9,634 bases of DNA from JAGVWT01 sp964538405 (GTDB lineage Archaea > Nanobdellota > Nanobdellia > Pacearchaeales > GW2011-AR1), in assembly GCA_964538405.1 (NCBI GenBank), contig CAZIET010000026.1, forward strand, positions 1 to 9,634, written 5' to 3'. A program made the translations under genes and the position numbers. Shown piece after piece: positions 1-6,327 of this stretch (within the stretch, counting starts at the first letter, position 1; every line of letters begins with the position of its first letter). Under the pieces are notes generated by a model that worked only from the letters and a program-made list of their open reading frames with translations, was not told the DNA's origin and searched no databases.

Positions 1-7
1 AACATAG

Positions 8-928
8 ATGGTGAAAAATATGTCGCGACCAATTTATAGGAAAGGTGTGAGCACACTGATTGAATATGTCCTGCTTCTTGCAATGGCAGTTGTCCTGGGA
101 ACTATTGTTTATGCATGGGTTCAAAGCTATATTCCAACTGAAGAATTAGAATGCTCCGATGGAGTTTCATTGTATGTGGATTCGTATTTGTACCAGTGCG
201 ACAAAAGAAACATGACTATGAATATAAGCAACAACGGAAGGTTTGACGTTGCGGGATATTTCATAAAGGCGACAAATTCCACTGCAATTGAATTGGCTAC
301 GATTGATCTTTCTGTTTACACAAACGGAAGCCAAAACGGGGCTGTTTTGCTTTCTTCTGGTGGTGTGACGAATCCCCTTTCTCCAGACGGAAGAACACAG
401 CAAAAGTATAATTTCAGTTCAACAATCGGGAATGTCTCTTCTGTTGAAATAATTCCTGTAAGGTATGAGGAAATAAACAACAAATACAGATTGCTTTCTT
501 GCACCAAGGCAAAAATTGTTCAGGAAATAAAATGCCATTCTGGAATTGCTGAATTCAAGGCTGAATATTTTAATTTACAAACTAAAAATTCTGGAACCAG
601 ACCACCGGGAGTTCCAGGAAATGCCAACTGGTGGTATTTTGATGTAAGACNNNNNNNNNNAAAAGAAATTGGGGGAATTGTAGGACTTACTGTAAATACA
701 AGACAAAAATGCTTTACCACCCCAAGCCTTGGATATTCCTGTGATATTAATAAAACTGATATTACACAATGGTACGGAACAAATCGTATTAATGCAGGAA
801 GTTCAATTTCTACTGCTGATGATTATATTTTCACTACTGACTCCTCAATGAATGCAACTGAACACTTTTGGGGGACTGATGATAACGGAAATAAAGTATA
901 TACAAACTATAGTGTTTATGTTAGTTAA
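8..928 (+). CDS. Extended type IV pilin-like surface protein (interrupted by an assembly gap)
   Basis: This is probably a pilus subunit or pilus-tip protein. The N-terminus has a short basic leader ending Y-R-K-G (residues 10-13), then a hydrophobic helix (about residues 14-38) beginning VSTLIEY. That is the class III signal peptide cut by archaeal prepilin peptidase. The pilin core has cysteines 49, 64, 165 and 176, almost the same spacing as in the pilin at 3668. Unlike that pilin, this one continues about 130 residues beyond the last core cysteine, with a W-W-Y-F segment near 208-211 and cysteines 235 and 245. Nine N-x-S/T sequons are present. Ten Ns (651-660) fall at residues 215-218; the frame stays open across them, but the true gap length is unknown. 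The start could be the ATG at 8 or at 20; only seven bases lie upstream, so no promoter can be judged. The stop abuts the stop of the convergent lipoprotein gene. The extension was not matched to a family. Confidence 0.75.
   Translation: MVKNMSRPIYRKGVSTLIEYVLLLAMAVVLGTIVYAWVQSYIPTEELECSDGVSLYVDSYLYQCDKRNMTMNISNNGRFDVAGYFIKATNSTAIELATIDLSVYTNGSQNGAVLLSSGGVTNPLSPDGRTQQKYNFSSTIGNVSSVEIIPVRYEEINNKYRLLSCTKAKIVQEIKCHSGIAEFKAEYFNLQTKNSGTRPPGVPGNANWWYFDVRXXXXKEIGGIVGLTVNTRQKCFTTPSLGYSCDINKTDITQWYGTNRINAGSSISTADDYIFTTDSSMNATEHFWGTDDNGNKVYTNYSVYVS
651..660. other. Assembly gap (10 Ns)
   Basis: A run of ten Ns lies inside the first pilin gene. Ten Ns keep the same reading frame on both sides, and both sides read as plausible secreted protein. 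The run may still be a placeholder of arbitrary length, so the size of this protein is uncertain. Confidence 0.95.
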
Positions 929-1363
929 TTACCTGCCCCCGACAGCCGGTCCACCACTTCCCGCCTTTTCTTCTTTATCTTCAACCGCAGGCACACTTCC
1001 TGCTACAGGCTCAACAATCTCGCGCTCTTCTCTACTTCCGACATCATAATTTCTTGGATTGATAGTCCATGCAACAATGTTACCTAAATTATTTCTTGTT
1101 GGAACTCCTTTAACTCCCTTAGGGAGATATCCTAATGTCATCTTGTCTTCTATATAAGGAACTAATATTTGATTTGTGTATCTGCTTGAACTTTTTATCG
1201 CTCCTGCATATTCAAAAGGAATACCATCATTGGTATCTATTGCTAAGTAATCTCCTGTATAAGCAGTAGTATTTTCAAGTAATAGTCTTTCTACATCATC
1301 AGTTTGACAAGCTGCAACTCCAAGTAGTGCTAGTAAACCTAATCTGCTTAATGTCTTTTTCAT
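929..1363 (-). CDS. Small secreted lipoprotein of unknown function
   Basis: The 144-residue protein starts MKKTLSR, followed by a hydrophobic stretch (about 8-18) and a lipobox V-A-A-C with the cysteine at 19. This predicts export, lipid attachment at Cys19 and anchoring on the outer face of the membrane. The mature part (20-109) has no motif I recognise. The last 35 residues are rich in E, K, G, P and A and look like a flexible tail; the DNA there is more GC-rich than its surroundings. Cys19 is the only cysteine. A TATA-like box on the minus strand centred about 25 bases before the ATG supports this start and a leaderless mRNA. The gene is convergent with the upstream pilin with no base between the two stops, so the transcripts should overlap. 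It is the last of three minus-strand genes for exported proteins. Leucine codons are mostly TTA/CTA, unlike the pilus machinery genes. The function is unknown. Confidence 0.72.
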   Translation of the reverse strand: MKKTLSRLGLLALLGVAACQTDDVERLLLENTTAYTGDYLAIDTNDGIPFEYAGAIKSSSRYTNQILVPYIEDKMTLGYLPKGVKGVPTRNNLGNIVAWTINPRNYDVGSREEREIVEPVAGSVPAVEDKEEKAGSGGPAVGGR

Positions 1364-1384
1364 AAAATATAGAGTAATAACTTA

Positions 1385-1392
1385 TATTTAAA
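1385..1392 (-). promoter_or_regulatory. TATA box for the lipoprotein gene
   Basis: The minus strand reads TTTAAATA here. The box is centred about 25 bases before the ATG whose A is at 1363, the usual archaeal TATA-to-start-site distance. Transcription would then begin at or next to the start codon, giving a leaderless mRNA. Confidence 0.6.
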
Positions 1393-1422
1393 TCTTACGG
1401 TCTTTAGTTACTATAAAGGAGT

Positions 1423-1428
1423 AAAAAA
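1423..1428 (-). terminator. Oligo-T terminator after the 287-residue gene
   Basis: On the minus strand a run of six Ts follows directly after the TAA stop of the exported-protein gene. Oligo-T runs are sufficient terminators for archaeal RNA polymerase. No hairpin is evident. The run separates this gene from the lipoprotein gene, which has its own TATA box. Confidence 0.4.
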
Positions 1429-2292
1429 TTATGACCCACCTTGATAACAACGAGGACTACCACTATAACCTAAGTCTTCACATGTAGGTCCTTCATCTTT
1501 CATTTCTTTTTCATCTTTTCCTGAATCTTCGTCTGCTGGCCTATTTCTATTCCCTCTGTCTCTTTCAGCATTTTCCTGTCGTTTATTTTCTCTTGCATAT
1601 GCCTGTGCAACGTCATTGTCAAAATTGAATTCAATAAGAGAGCTTCTATGAGGTAAATTCCCTGTAAGAGCTTCCACAGCCCAAGTAATATATACACCCA
1701 TTTTGACTTTTCCTCTTGCTCCTCCAGGATCGAGTTTTGTAACAAAAACAGCTGCAGTCTCCCTATTATTAACTGAAGTATATCTTGGAATTTGGCTTAT
1801 CTTATAGCTCGGATCAACTCTGTTTCTTGCCTCTTCTATCTCTCTTTGTTTTTGTCTTTCCATTTCCTGTGCTGTTATCCCAACTCCTAAACCAGCAACT
1901 GGATCATTATTTACGGCTCCTTCCATAACTTTCGGCCCTAAATTATACAACAATCTTTCAAACACATTTCTTTGCCCAATGGGTTTTATGTTCCTTATTT
2001 CATTAAAAAAACCATCTGGCGAATAACCTAATTGCACAGTTTCACCCGCACCACGACTACTGAAAACATTTGGCTGAATATAATCAATATAGGGATTTTT
2101 AACATTGATATTCTCTGGGGTCATCACGAACATCAACTCACCTCTTTGATCATCAACATATGTCTCAACGTTAACTCCTAAAAAATCATCGTTACCAATC
2201 CTTCTAGGATCAGCATAAGAATTTTTTACTGGAACAATCGCAACAGCTGCAGCCATAACACCAGAACCAATCAATCTTGAAACAAGATTCAT
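1429..2292 (-). CDS. Exported protein of unknown function with a two-cysteine C-terminal tail
   Basis: The 287-residue protein has a Sec-type signal peptide (residues 1-27) with hydrophobic core around 8-21 and a likely cut after S-Y-A (25-27). The mature protein is soluble-looking. About 28-140 and 160-230 appear folded, separated by a charged, helix-prone stretch (141-158, E/R/Q/K-rich). Residues 236-268 are a highly charged, probably disordered linker. The last 20 residues contain C271 and C282 in the pattern T-C-E-D-L-G-Y...C-Y-Q, the only cysteines in the protein, so a disulfide-bonded knob at the C-terminus is likely. No catalytic motif was recognised. The gene lies between the LamG gene (33 bases away) and the lipoprotein gene on the same strand. 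A TATA-like box about 25 bases before the ATG suggests separate transcription. Gly and Val codons (GGT, GTT) look different from the GGA-rich pilus genes. A role at the cell surface is inferred; nothing more specific can be said. Confidence 0.7.
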   Translation of the reverse strand: MNLVSRLIGSGVMAAAVAIVPVKNSYADPRRIGNDDFLGVNVETYVDDQRGELMFVMTPENINVKNPYIDYIQPNVFSSRGAGETVQLGYSPDGFFNEIRNIKPIGQRNVFERLLYNLGPKVMEGAVNNDPVAGLGVGITAQEMERQKQREIEEARNRVDPSYKISQIPRYTSVNNRETAAVFVTKLDPGGARGKVKMGVYITWAVEALTGNLPHRSSLIEFNFDNDVAQAYARENKRQENAERDRGNRNRPADEDSGKDEKEMKDEGPTCEDLGYSGSPRCYQGGS

Positions 2293-2312
2293 AAAGATAA
2301 ATATTTTACAAT

Positions 2313-2320
2313 ATTAAAAA
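2313..2320 (-). promoter_or_regulatory. TATA box for the 287-residue exported protein
   Basis: The minus strand reads TTTTTAAT, centred about 24-25 bases before the start codon at 2292 and only a few bases past the stop of the LamG gene. Its T-run could also help terminate the LamG transcript, so promoter and terminator may share these bases. Confidence 0.5.
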
Positions 2321-2325
2321 GTTAT

Positions 2326-3147
2326 CTATTTCATAAAATGTTGAACTTGATCTTTGAAAATACCTTGGATTTCAGACTGAGTCAATGCAACATCATAAGC
2401 AACACATTCATCCAACATTCCTTTCCAATGAAATTTATCATTTCCATATTCTCCTCCGAACTTCAAAGGAGATGTTCCATTTGTGAATTTAATATCATAT
2501 CCGCTTAGAGGATCTTCGTCCACTTTAACACCATTCTCCCACATCTGCACATGAGTCGGGGTAAAGACTCCAACGATATGCCTCCATTTTTTTGGATCTA
2601 TCTTTCTTTGAACATAACTGCCAGCACCAAGCCCCCCTTCACGATTAAATCCATAAAAACTGATTCTGTCTGGACGATCAGAACTTCTTGGATATTGCCT
2701 GAAGTGATATTCATTCTGCCCCCTGTCTGACTGACTTGAATATGTTCCTTTCCCAATAAAATTCACATATCCCCCAGTTCCTTCTCCTTCAAAGCTTGTT
2801 GCTCCAAATTTCATCCAGCATCCAATAGTTAATTCTCCCGTATTTGAAGGACTCAAATTATCCGCATCCAAAACAGTTATCACATCATCCTTTCCATCAA
2901 ACTCATATGCTCCGTTCATTCCCTCATTTGCACGCCATGTTGGGCCATTAGCATTTGCGTATCCATGATTGTTTTTTCCAGAAGAATCATACATGAATCT
3001 TGGACTTTCTTTTAAATCAGCTTTATTGTCAAAATGTAATTCCAAAACCTTGTGAGATTGCAGATTTCTATCCTGCGCTTTAACATCTCCAAAGCAAATT
3101 AATAATGAGGACGCAACGCTTAGAGCCGTAACCAGATTTCTTATCAT
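2326..3147 (-). CDS. Secreted LamG / concanavalin-like jelly-roll protein
   Basis: The 273-residue protein has a signal peptide (1-24, basic M-I-R-N start, hydrophobic core about 5-19, likely cut after V-K-A). A single LamG-like (laminin G, family 3) domain fills almost all of the mature protein. Typical features are L-E-L-H-F-D (35-40), Y-D-S-S-G-K-N-N-H-G (53-62), Y-E-F-D-G (81-85), the W-M-K strand (111-113), K-K-W-R-H-I-V-G-V-F (186-195), M-W-E-N-G (202-206) and the closing W-K-G-M-L-D-E...Y-D-V-A-L (241-255). Such domains bind glycans or proteins; no catalytic residues are seen. I chose the ATG at 3147 over an in-frame TTG at 3163-3165 because it gives a proper signal peptide and sits about 24 bases from a TATA box. 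The gene is divergent from the pilin gene at 3229. It is probably a secreted adhesin or sugar-binding protein; it has no membrane anchor of its own, so it is free or held by a partner. Confidence 0.85.
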   Translation of the reverse strand: MIRNLVTALSVASSLLICFGDVKAQDRNLQSHKVLELHFDNKADLKESPRFMYDSSGKNNHGYANANGPTWRANEGMNGAYEFDGKDDVITVLDADNLSPSNTGELTIGCWMKFGATSFEGEGTGGYVNFIGKGTYSSQSDRGQNEYHFRQYPRSSDRPDRISFYGFNREGGLGAGSYVQRKIDPKKWRHIVGVFTPTHVQMWENGVKVDEDPLSGYDIKFTNGTSPLKFGGEYGNDKFHWKGMLDECVAYDVALTQSEIQGIFKDQVQHFMK

Positions 3148-3165
3148 GGAAAAAATGACAATCAA

Positions 3166-3175
3166 TAATATAAAA
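3166..3175 (-). promoter_or_regulatory. TATA box for the LamG gene
   Basis: The minus strand reads TTTTATATTA, centred about 24 bases before the ATG at 3147. It forms half of a compact divergent promoter with the plus-strand box at 3200-3207. The spacing supports the ATG at 3147 as the true start. Confidence 0.6.
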
Positions 3176-3199
3176 CTCCCTGTTGTCCGTAAAAATACA

Positions 3200-3207
3200 T
3201 TTTTAAA
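3200..3207 (+). promoter_or_regulatory. TATA box for the pilin gene at 3229
   Basis: The sequence TTTTTAAA is centred 25-26 bases before the ATG at 3229, consistent with a leaderless mRNA. It lies about 33 bases from the oppositely oriented box of the LamG gene. Confidence 0.6.
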
Positions 3208-3228
3208 GTTCAGGGAATTGTTTCTGAT

Positions 3229-3684
3229 ATGAAAAAAAGCGGGGTGTCGCCGATGGTGGCAACAATTCTTCTCATAGCAATGATGATAATCATCATACTG
3301 ATTCTTTTCCTTTGGTTCAGGGGACTGACGCAGGAAGCGGTGACAAAATTCGACAAAAATGCAGAATTGGTCTGCGGAGAAGTATTTTTCCAGGCAAGCT
3401 ATGAAAACGGAATGTTGGGAATTTCAAACACGGGAAACGTTCCAATCTATGACATAAAAGTCAAAACCGCCACAGGAGGAAGTTATGAAACACAAAGCAT
3501 GAGCGAAATTTCAACAACCTGGCCGCAATTCGGATTGGCGCAAGGAAAGGCATTTTCAAGCCAATTGAGCACAAGCGCCGAAAAAATAGTCGTTACTCCA
3601 GTACTGCTTGGAAACATAGAAAGCGGCGGAGAAAGAACTTATGATTGCAACGAGGCAAAATACGGATATGAGATCTCAACATAA
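3229..3684 (+). CDS. Archaeal type IV pilin
   Basis: The 151-residue protein begins M-K-K-S-G followed by VSPMVATILLIAMM and a long hydrophobic helix to about residue 30. This is the archaeal pilin/archaellin N-terminal pattern, with likely prepilin peptidase cleavage after Gly5. After the helix comes a beta-rich head with C49 and C140, which correspond by position to the first and third cysteines of the other two pilins here, so one disulfide is expected. The head closes with K-I-V-V-T-P-V (119-125), matching V-E-I-I-P-V and I-T-I-A-P-I in its paralogues. It contains no N-x-S/T sequon. It is the first gene of the right-hand plus-strand block, has its own TATA box, and overlaps the next pilin by 17 bases. 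It is a candidate structural subunit; which pilin is the major one cannot be told from sequence. Confidence 0.85.
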   Translation: MKKSGVSPMVATILLIAMMIIIILILFLWFRGLTQEAVTKFDKNAELVCGEVFFQASYENGMLGISNTGNVPIYDIKVKTATGGSYETQSMSEISTTWPQFGLAQGKAFSSQLSTSAEKIVVTPVLLGNIESGGERTYDCNEAKYGYEIST

Positions 3685-4189
3685 AAGAGGAATGTCTGAA
3701 ATTATTGTAACAATGTTAATGATAAGTCTAGTTATGGGATTAGCAGTTGTGATATGGGGAGTTTCAAGAAGCCTGATAAATGAAGAAATTGAGGGAGCTC
3801 AGTCATGCTTTGGGAATTTTGGGGGAGTTCAGATAAGCAAGCAATATACCTGCATTAATTCAACTGCAAATGAAATCAAAGTTTCTATAAGTGTCGGGGA
3901 TATAGATTCAGTAGACGGAGTTTTGGTTTCTGTTTCAGGGGATTCTGGAGCGAAGAGTTTTACAATAACAAACGGATCAACCTTTAGTTATGTAAAGCCG
4001 TTTGGAGGAAGTTATGGCGGTTCTCTTTCTGTACCTGGAAAGAATTCTGCGTTGACTTATGTGATTCACAGAACCAACATGGGAGTTTCAGATGCAGATT
4101 CAATTACAATCGCTCCGATAATAAGCAGCAATCAGTGTGAAGCTTCCGATTCACTGCAAGGAATCGACGATTGTTTGCTGAGCGCTTAA
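3668..4189 (+). CDS. Archaeal type IV pilin with four cysteines
   Basis: Read from the ATG at 3668 the protein has 173 residues. The leader M-R-S-Q-H-K-R-G is followed by MSEIIVTMLMISLVMGLAVV, a class III signal peptide with cleavage expected after Gly8. An in-frame ATG at 3641 would add nine residues and a longer overlap; 3668 gives the more normal leader. The head has C47, C62, C157 and C169. The spacing is nearly that of the pilin at 8-928 (49, 64, 165, 176), so the two are probably paralogues with two disulfides. Two N-x-S/T sequons are present (N64, N102). The start overlaps the end of the previous pilin gene by 17 bases, so the two are cotranscribed and probably translationally coupled. 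Protein ends soon after the fourth cysteine, making it the compact version of the extended pilin at the left edge. Confidence 0.83.
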   Translation: MRSQHKRGMSEIIVTMLMISLVMGLAVVIWGVSRSLINEEIEGAQSCFGNFGGVQISKQYTCINSTANEIKVSISVGDIDSVDGVLVSVSGDSGAKSFTITNGSTFSYVKPFGGSYGGSLSVPGKNSALTYVIHRTNMGVSDADSITIAPIISSNQCEASDSLQGIDDCLLSA

Positions 4190-4195
4190 CATTAG

Positions 4196-4207
4196 TTATT
4201 TAAATTT
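4196..4207 (+). promoter_or_regulatory. TATA box for the pilin-like gene at 4226
   Basis: TTATTTAAATTT lies in the 36-base gap after the second pilin. Its TTTAAA core (4199-4204) is centred about 24-25 bases before the ATG at 4226. This suggests that the next pilin-like gene and the ATPase can be transcribed separately from the two pilins. Confidence 0.55.
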
Positions 4208-4225
4208 ACTTCGTTTGATTCATTG

Positions 4226-4750
4226 ATGAAAAGGGGTGAAAAGTCAGGACAAGTTTGGATTGAAACCGTCATTTATACATTGATTGCACTTACCATGATT
4301 GGGGCGGTTCTTGTTTTTATCACACCAAAAATAAAGGAGACACAAGATAGGGCAGTTATAGAACAAACACTGAATGTCTTGCAGAACATTGACGGAGTTG
4401 TTGCTTCCATGATTCAGGGAGGCCCCGGAAACAAAAGAATTGTAAATGTCGGAATAAAAGAAGGAACTTTGGAAATAAACGGGGCAAATGACACCCTTAC
4501 ATTTGAACTTCAAACGGACAAAGGATTTAGTGAAGAGGGAAAAACGATAAATATCGGCGGAATAGATGTCCTGACAAAGAGAGTTCAGAACATATACTAT
4601 GTAACACTAACAAAAAATTACAGCAATTATGACGTCAAATTTGAAGGGAAAAACGAGGCAAAAACTTTAACACAAGGAACAACTCCTTACATGATAACGA
4701 TTGAAAACAAAGGGGGAACAAAAACAGTGTTAGATTTCACGATAAATTAA
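4226..4750 (+). CDS. Pilin-like protein linked to the assembly ATPase
   Basis: The 174-residue protein starts M-K-R-G-E-K-S-G, then QVWIETVIYTLIALTMIGAV. Q at +1 and E at +5 after Gly8 fit the Q-x-x-x-E start of archaeal prepilin-type proteins. A single transmembrane helix (about 12-33) is followed by an amphipathic segment and a beta-rich domain (about 70-174) ending in F-T-I-N. There are no cysteines, unlike the other pilins. A TTG three bases before the ATG is in frame, but the ATG at 4226 is the natural start and is spaced correctly from a TATA box. The ATPase gene begins one base after the stop codon (TAA-A-ATG), so the two are cotranscribed. I read it as a minor pilin or a pseudopilin-like component of the assembly platform rather than the main fibre subunit. 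The class assignment is good; the exact role is inferred. Confidence 0.78.
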   Translation: MKRGEKSGQVWIETVIYTLIALTMIGAVLVFITPKIKETQDRAVIEQTLNVLQNIDGVVASMIQGGPGNKRIVNVGIKEGTLEINGANDTLTFELQTDKGFSEEGKTINIGGIDVLTKRVQNIYYVTLTKNYSNYDVKFEGKNEAKTLTQGTTPYMITIENKGGTKTVLDFTIN

Positions 4751-4751
4751 A

Positions 4752-6293
4752 ATGAATATCCAAGATTATCCCAAAGTACCAATAGAATTTTCTCCAAAGA
4801 TTCCTCCACTGAAAAGACTTGCAGACAAAACACAGATCAACGTAAGATATGCGCTGATTTCCCCTTTCGCATTTGCGCATATTTACTGGAATCCTAAAAT
4901 TTCCGAAGTGGTTTATGAAGTAGAGGAGCCGTTGCTGACAAGGGATGAGGAAAAATACAAGGAAGAACTGAAAACCGCAATGGAGAACATGATCAACGTC
5001 GGAGACATAATTGAAAAAAAGCAGGACGTTTTGCTGGATTACGTTGACAAAATGCTGAGGATTCTTATCACAGAGCTTGGGTTGGATGTTTCACAGGAAG
5101 GCTACCAGAAAATTTACTATTATCTTTGCAGGGACTTCATAGGATTCAATGAAGTTGAGCCATTGTTGAGGGATTATTACATTGAAGACATAGAATGCAA
5201 TGGAACTGAAACTCCCATTTACATCGTCCACAGAATTTACAGGAATTTGCAGACAAATGTTGTTTTCAAGGACACAAATGTTTTGGCAAATCTTGTTGAA
5301 AAATTTGCGCAAAGAACAGGAAAATACATTTCATATGCAAGTCCAATCCTTGATGGATCATTGGAAGATGGAAGTCGTGTCAATGCCACATACACAAAGG
5401 ACATCACATCTCGTGGACCTACATTAACAATCCGTAAGTTCACAAAAACTCCGTGGACTCCAACACAACTTGTTGCATTCAACACATTAAGTCCAGAAAT
5501 GGTGGCTTATCTTTGGCTACTGATTGAACATAGAATGAATATATTGATTACAGGGGGAACATCATCGGGAAAAACTTCACTATTAAATGGAATTGCGTTT
5601 TTCATTGCGCCAGAAGCACGAGTCGTAAGTATTGAAGACACTAGGGAAATTAGTTTGCCAAGGGAAAACTGGCTTCCAAGCGTTGCAAGAGAAGCGACGG
5701 GAGTTGGAGGAATAGGGGAAATAGATCTTTTCACTTTGTTGAGAAGCTCGTTCAGACAAAACCCGGACTATGTCATAGTCGGAGAAGTCAGGGGAAAGGA
5801 AGCATCTGTTTTGTTCCAAGGAATGGCTTCGGGACATTCATCAATAAGCACAATGCACGCGGATTCAGTTGACACAGTCATAAAAAGATTGGAAACCCCC
5901 CCAATTGAGTTGTCTCCAACATTGCTGAATGTTCTTGACTGCGTTTGCATCATGACTCATGCGGTTGTTAGAAAGCAGGAAACAAGAAAATTAAAGGAAA
6001 TAGTTGAGGTTTTAAACGTCACCCCGGAAGGTGTTGCACTCACAAATTCCCCATTCTTCTGGAATCCCTCCGATGACAATTTCTATTTCAAAAAAAACAG
6101 CAAGATTTTCGAAAAAATATCCAAAAAAAGCGGCTTCCGAGTTGAGGAACTGGAAAATGAATTCAGAAGAAGATCAAAACTGATATACAAATTATACCAG
6201 CAGAAAGTTTTCGGGTTCAGGGAATTCCATGACATAGTAAATGAATATTACAAAAAGCCCGAAGAAGTTCTGAGAAAATTCGCCGTTGAATGA
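4752..6293 (+). CDS. Type II/IV secretion-system ATPase (FlaI/PilB/TadA-like) powering pilus assembly
   Basis: This 513-residue cytoplasmic ATPase drives pilin polymerisation. The N-terminal domain (1 to about 230) has the Y-E-V-E-E-P-L-L segment (55-62) typical of archaeal FlaI/GspE-like ATPases and the D-I-E-C-N-G motif (146-151). The catalytic domain carries Walker A G-G-T-S-S-G-K-T (268-275), the Asp box with E-D-T-R (295-298), Walker B around V-I-V-G-E-V-R-G (341-348, catalytic E345), and the His box G-M-A-S-G-H...T-M-H-A-D (357-371). All key residues are intact. A C-terminal domain (about 405-513) follows, as in archaeal members. The length is normal for the family. The start at 4752 lies one base past the preceding stop and has no Shine-Dalgarno site, so reinitiation is likely. 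The family includes assembly and retraction ATPases. A single ATPase beside two TadC-like proteins resembles the Tad/archaellum arrangement, in which one motor serves the machine. No archaellum-specific FlaH gene is nearby. Confidence 0.95.
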   Translation: MNIQDYPKVPIEFSPKIPPLKRLADKTQINVRYALISPFAFAHIYWNPKISEVVYEVEEPLLTRDEEKYKEELKTAMENMINVGDIIEKKQDVLLDYVDKMLRILITELGLDVSQEGYQKIYYYLCRDFIGFNEVEPLLRDYYIEDIECNGTETPIYIVHRIYRNLQTNVVFKDTNVLANLVEKFAQRTGKYISYASPILDGSLEDGSRVNATYTKDITSRGPTLTIRKFTKTPWTPTQLVAFNTLSPEMVAYLWLLIEHRMNILITGGTSSGKTSLLNGIAFFIAPEARVVSIEDTREISLPRENWLPSVAREATGVGGIGEIDLFTLLRSSFRQNPDYVIVGEVRGKEASVLFQGMASGHSSISTMHADSVDTVIKRLETPPIELSPTLLNVLDCVCIMTHAVVRKQETRKLKEIVEVLNVTPEGVALTNSPFFWNPSDDNFYFKKNSKIFEKISKKSGFRVEELENEFRRRSKLIYKLYQQKVFGFREFHDIVNEYYKKPEEVLRKFAVE

Positions 6294-6298
6294 TAAGA

Positions 6299-6306
6299 TA
6301 TTTAAT
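6299..6306 (+). promoter_or_regulatory. TATA box for the small-protein/TadC operon
   Basis: TATTTAAT, preceded by a purine-rich AAGA, is centred 25-26 bases before the ATG at 6328. It lies just past the ATPase stop. It predicts a separate leaderless transcript that starts with the 54-residue protein and continues into the two membrane proteins. Confidence 0.55.
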
Positions 6307-6327
6307 CAGCAAATTGCTTTCTAAATT

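Noticed and set aside
5..7. TAG immediately before the first ATG as the stop of an upstream gene
   Set aside because: Only four bases precede it, too few to support a coding frame.
180..306. PA14-like or other known adhesion fold in the extension of the first pilin (residue numbers)
   Set aside because: The E-Y-F-N-L segment is weakly reminiscent only, no further motif fits, and the N gap interrupts the region.
852..1049. A 65-residue plus-strand frame spanning the junction of the two convergent genes
   Set aside because: It straddles the ends of two good genes in another frame; its P/S/T-rich end is the antisense of the lipoprotein's G/P/A tail.
3148..3165. Extended start (TTG at 3163-3165) for the LamG protein
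   Set aside because: It would add a hydrophobic M-I-V-I-F-S before the basic residues, spoiling the signal peptide, and its start would lie immediately beside the TATA box.
3641..3667. Earlier in-frame ATG at 3641 for the second pilin
   Set aside because: It adds nine residues before an already complete basic leader and lengthens the overlap with the first pilin. It cannot be fully excluded.
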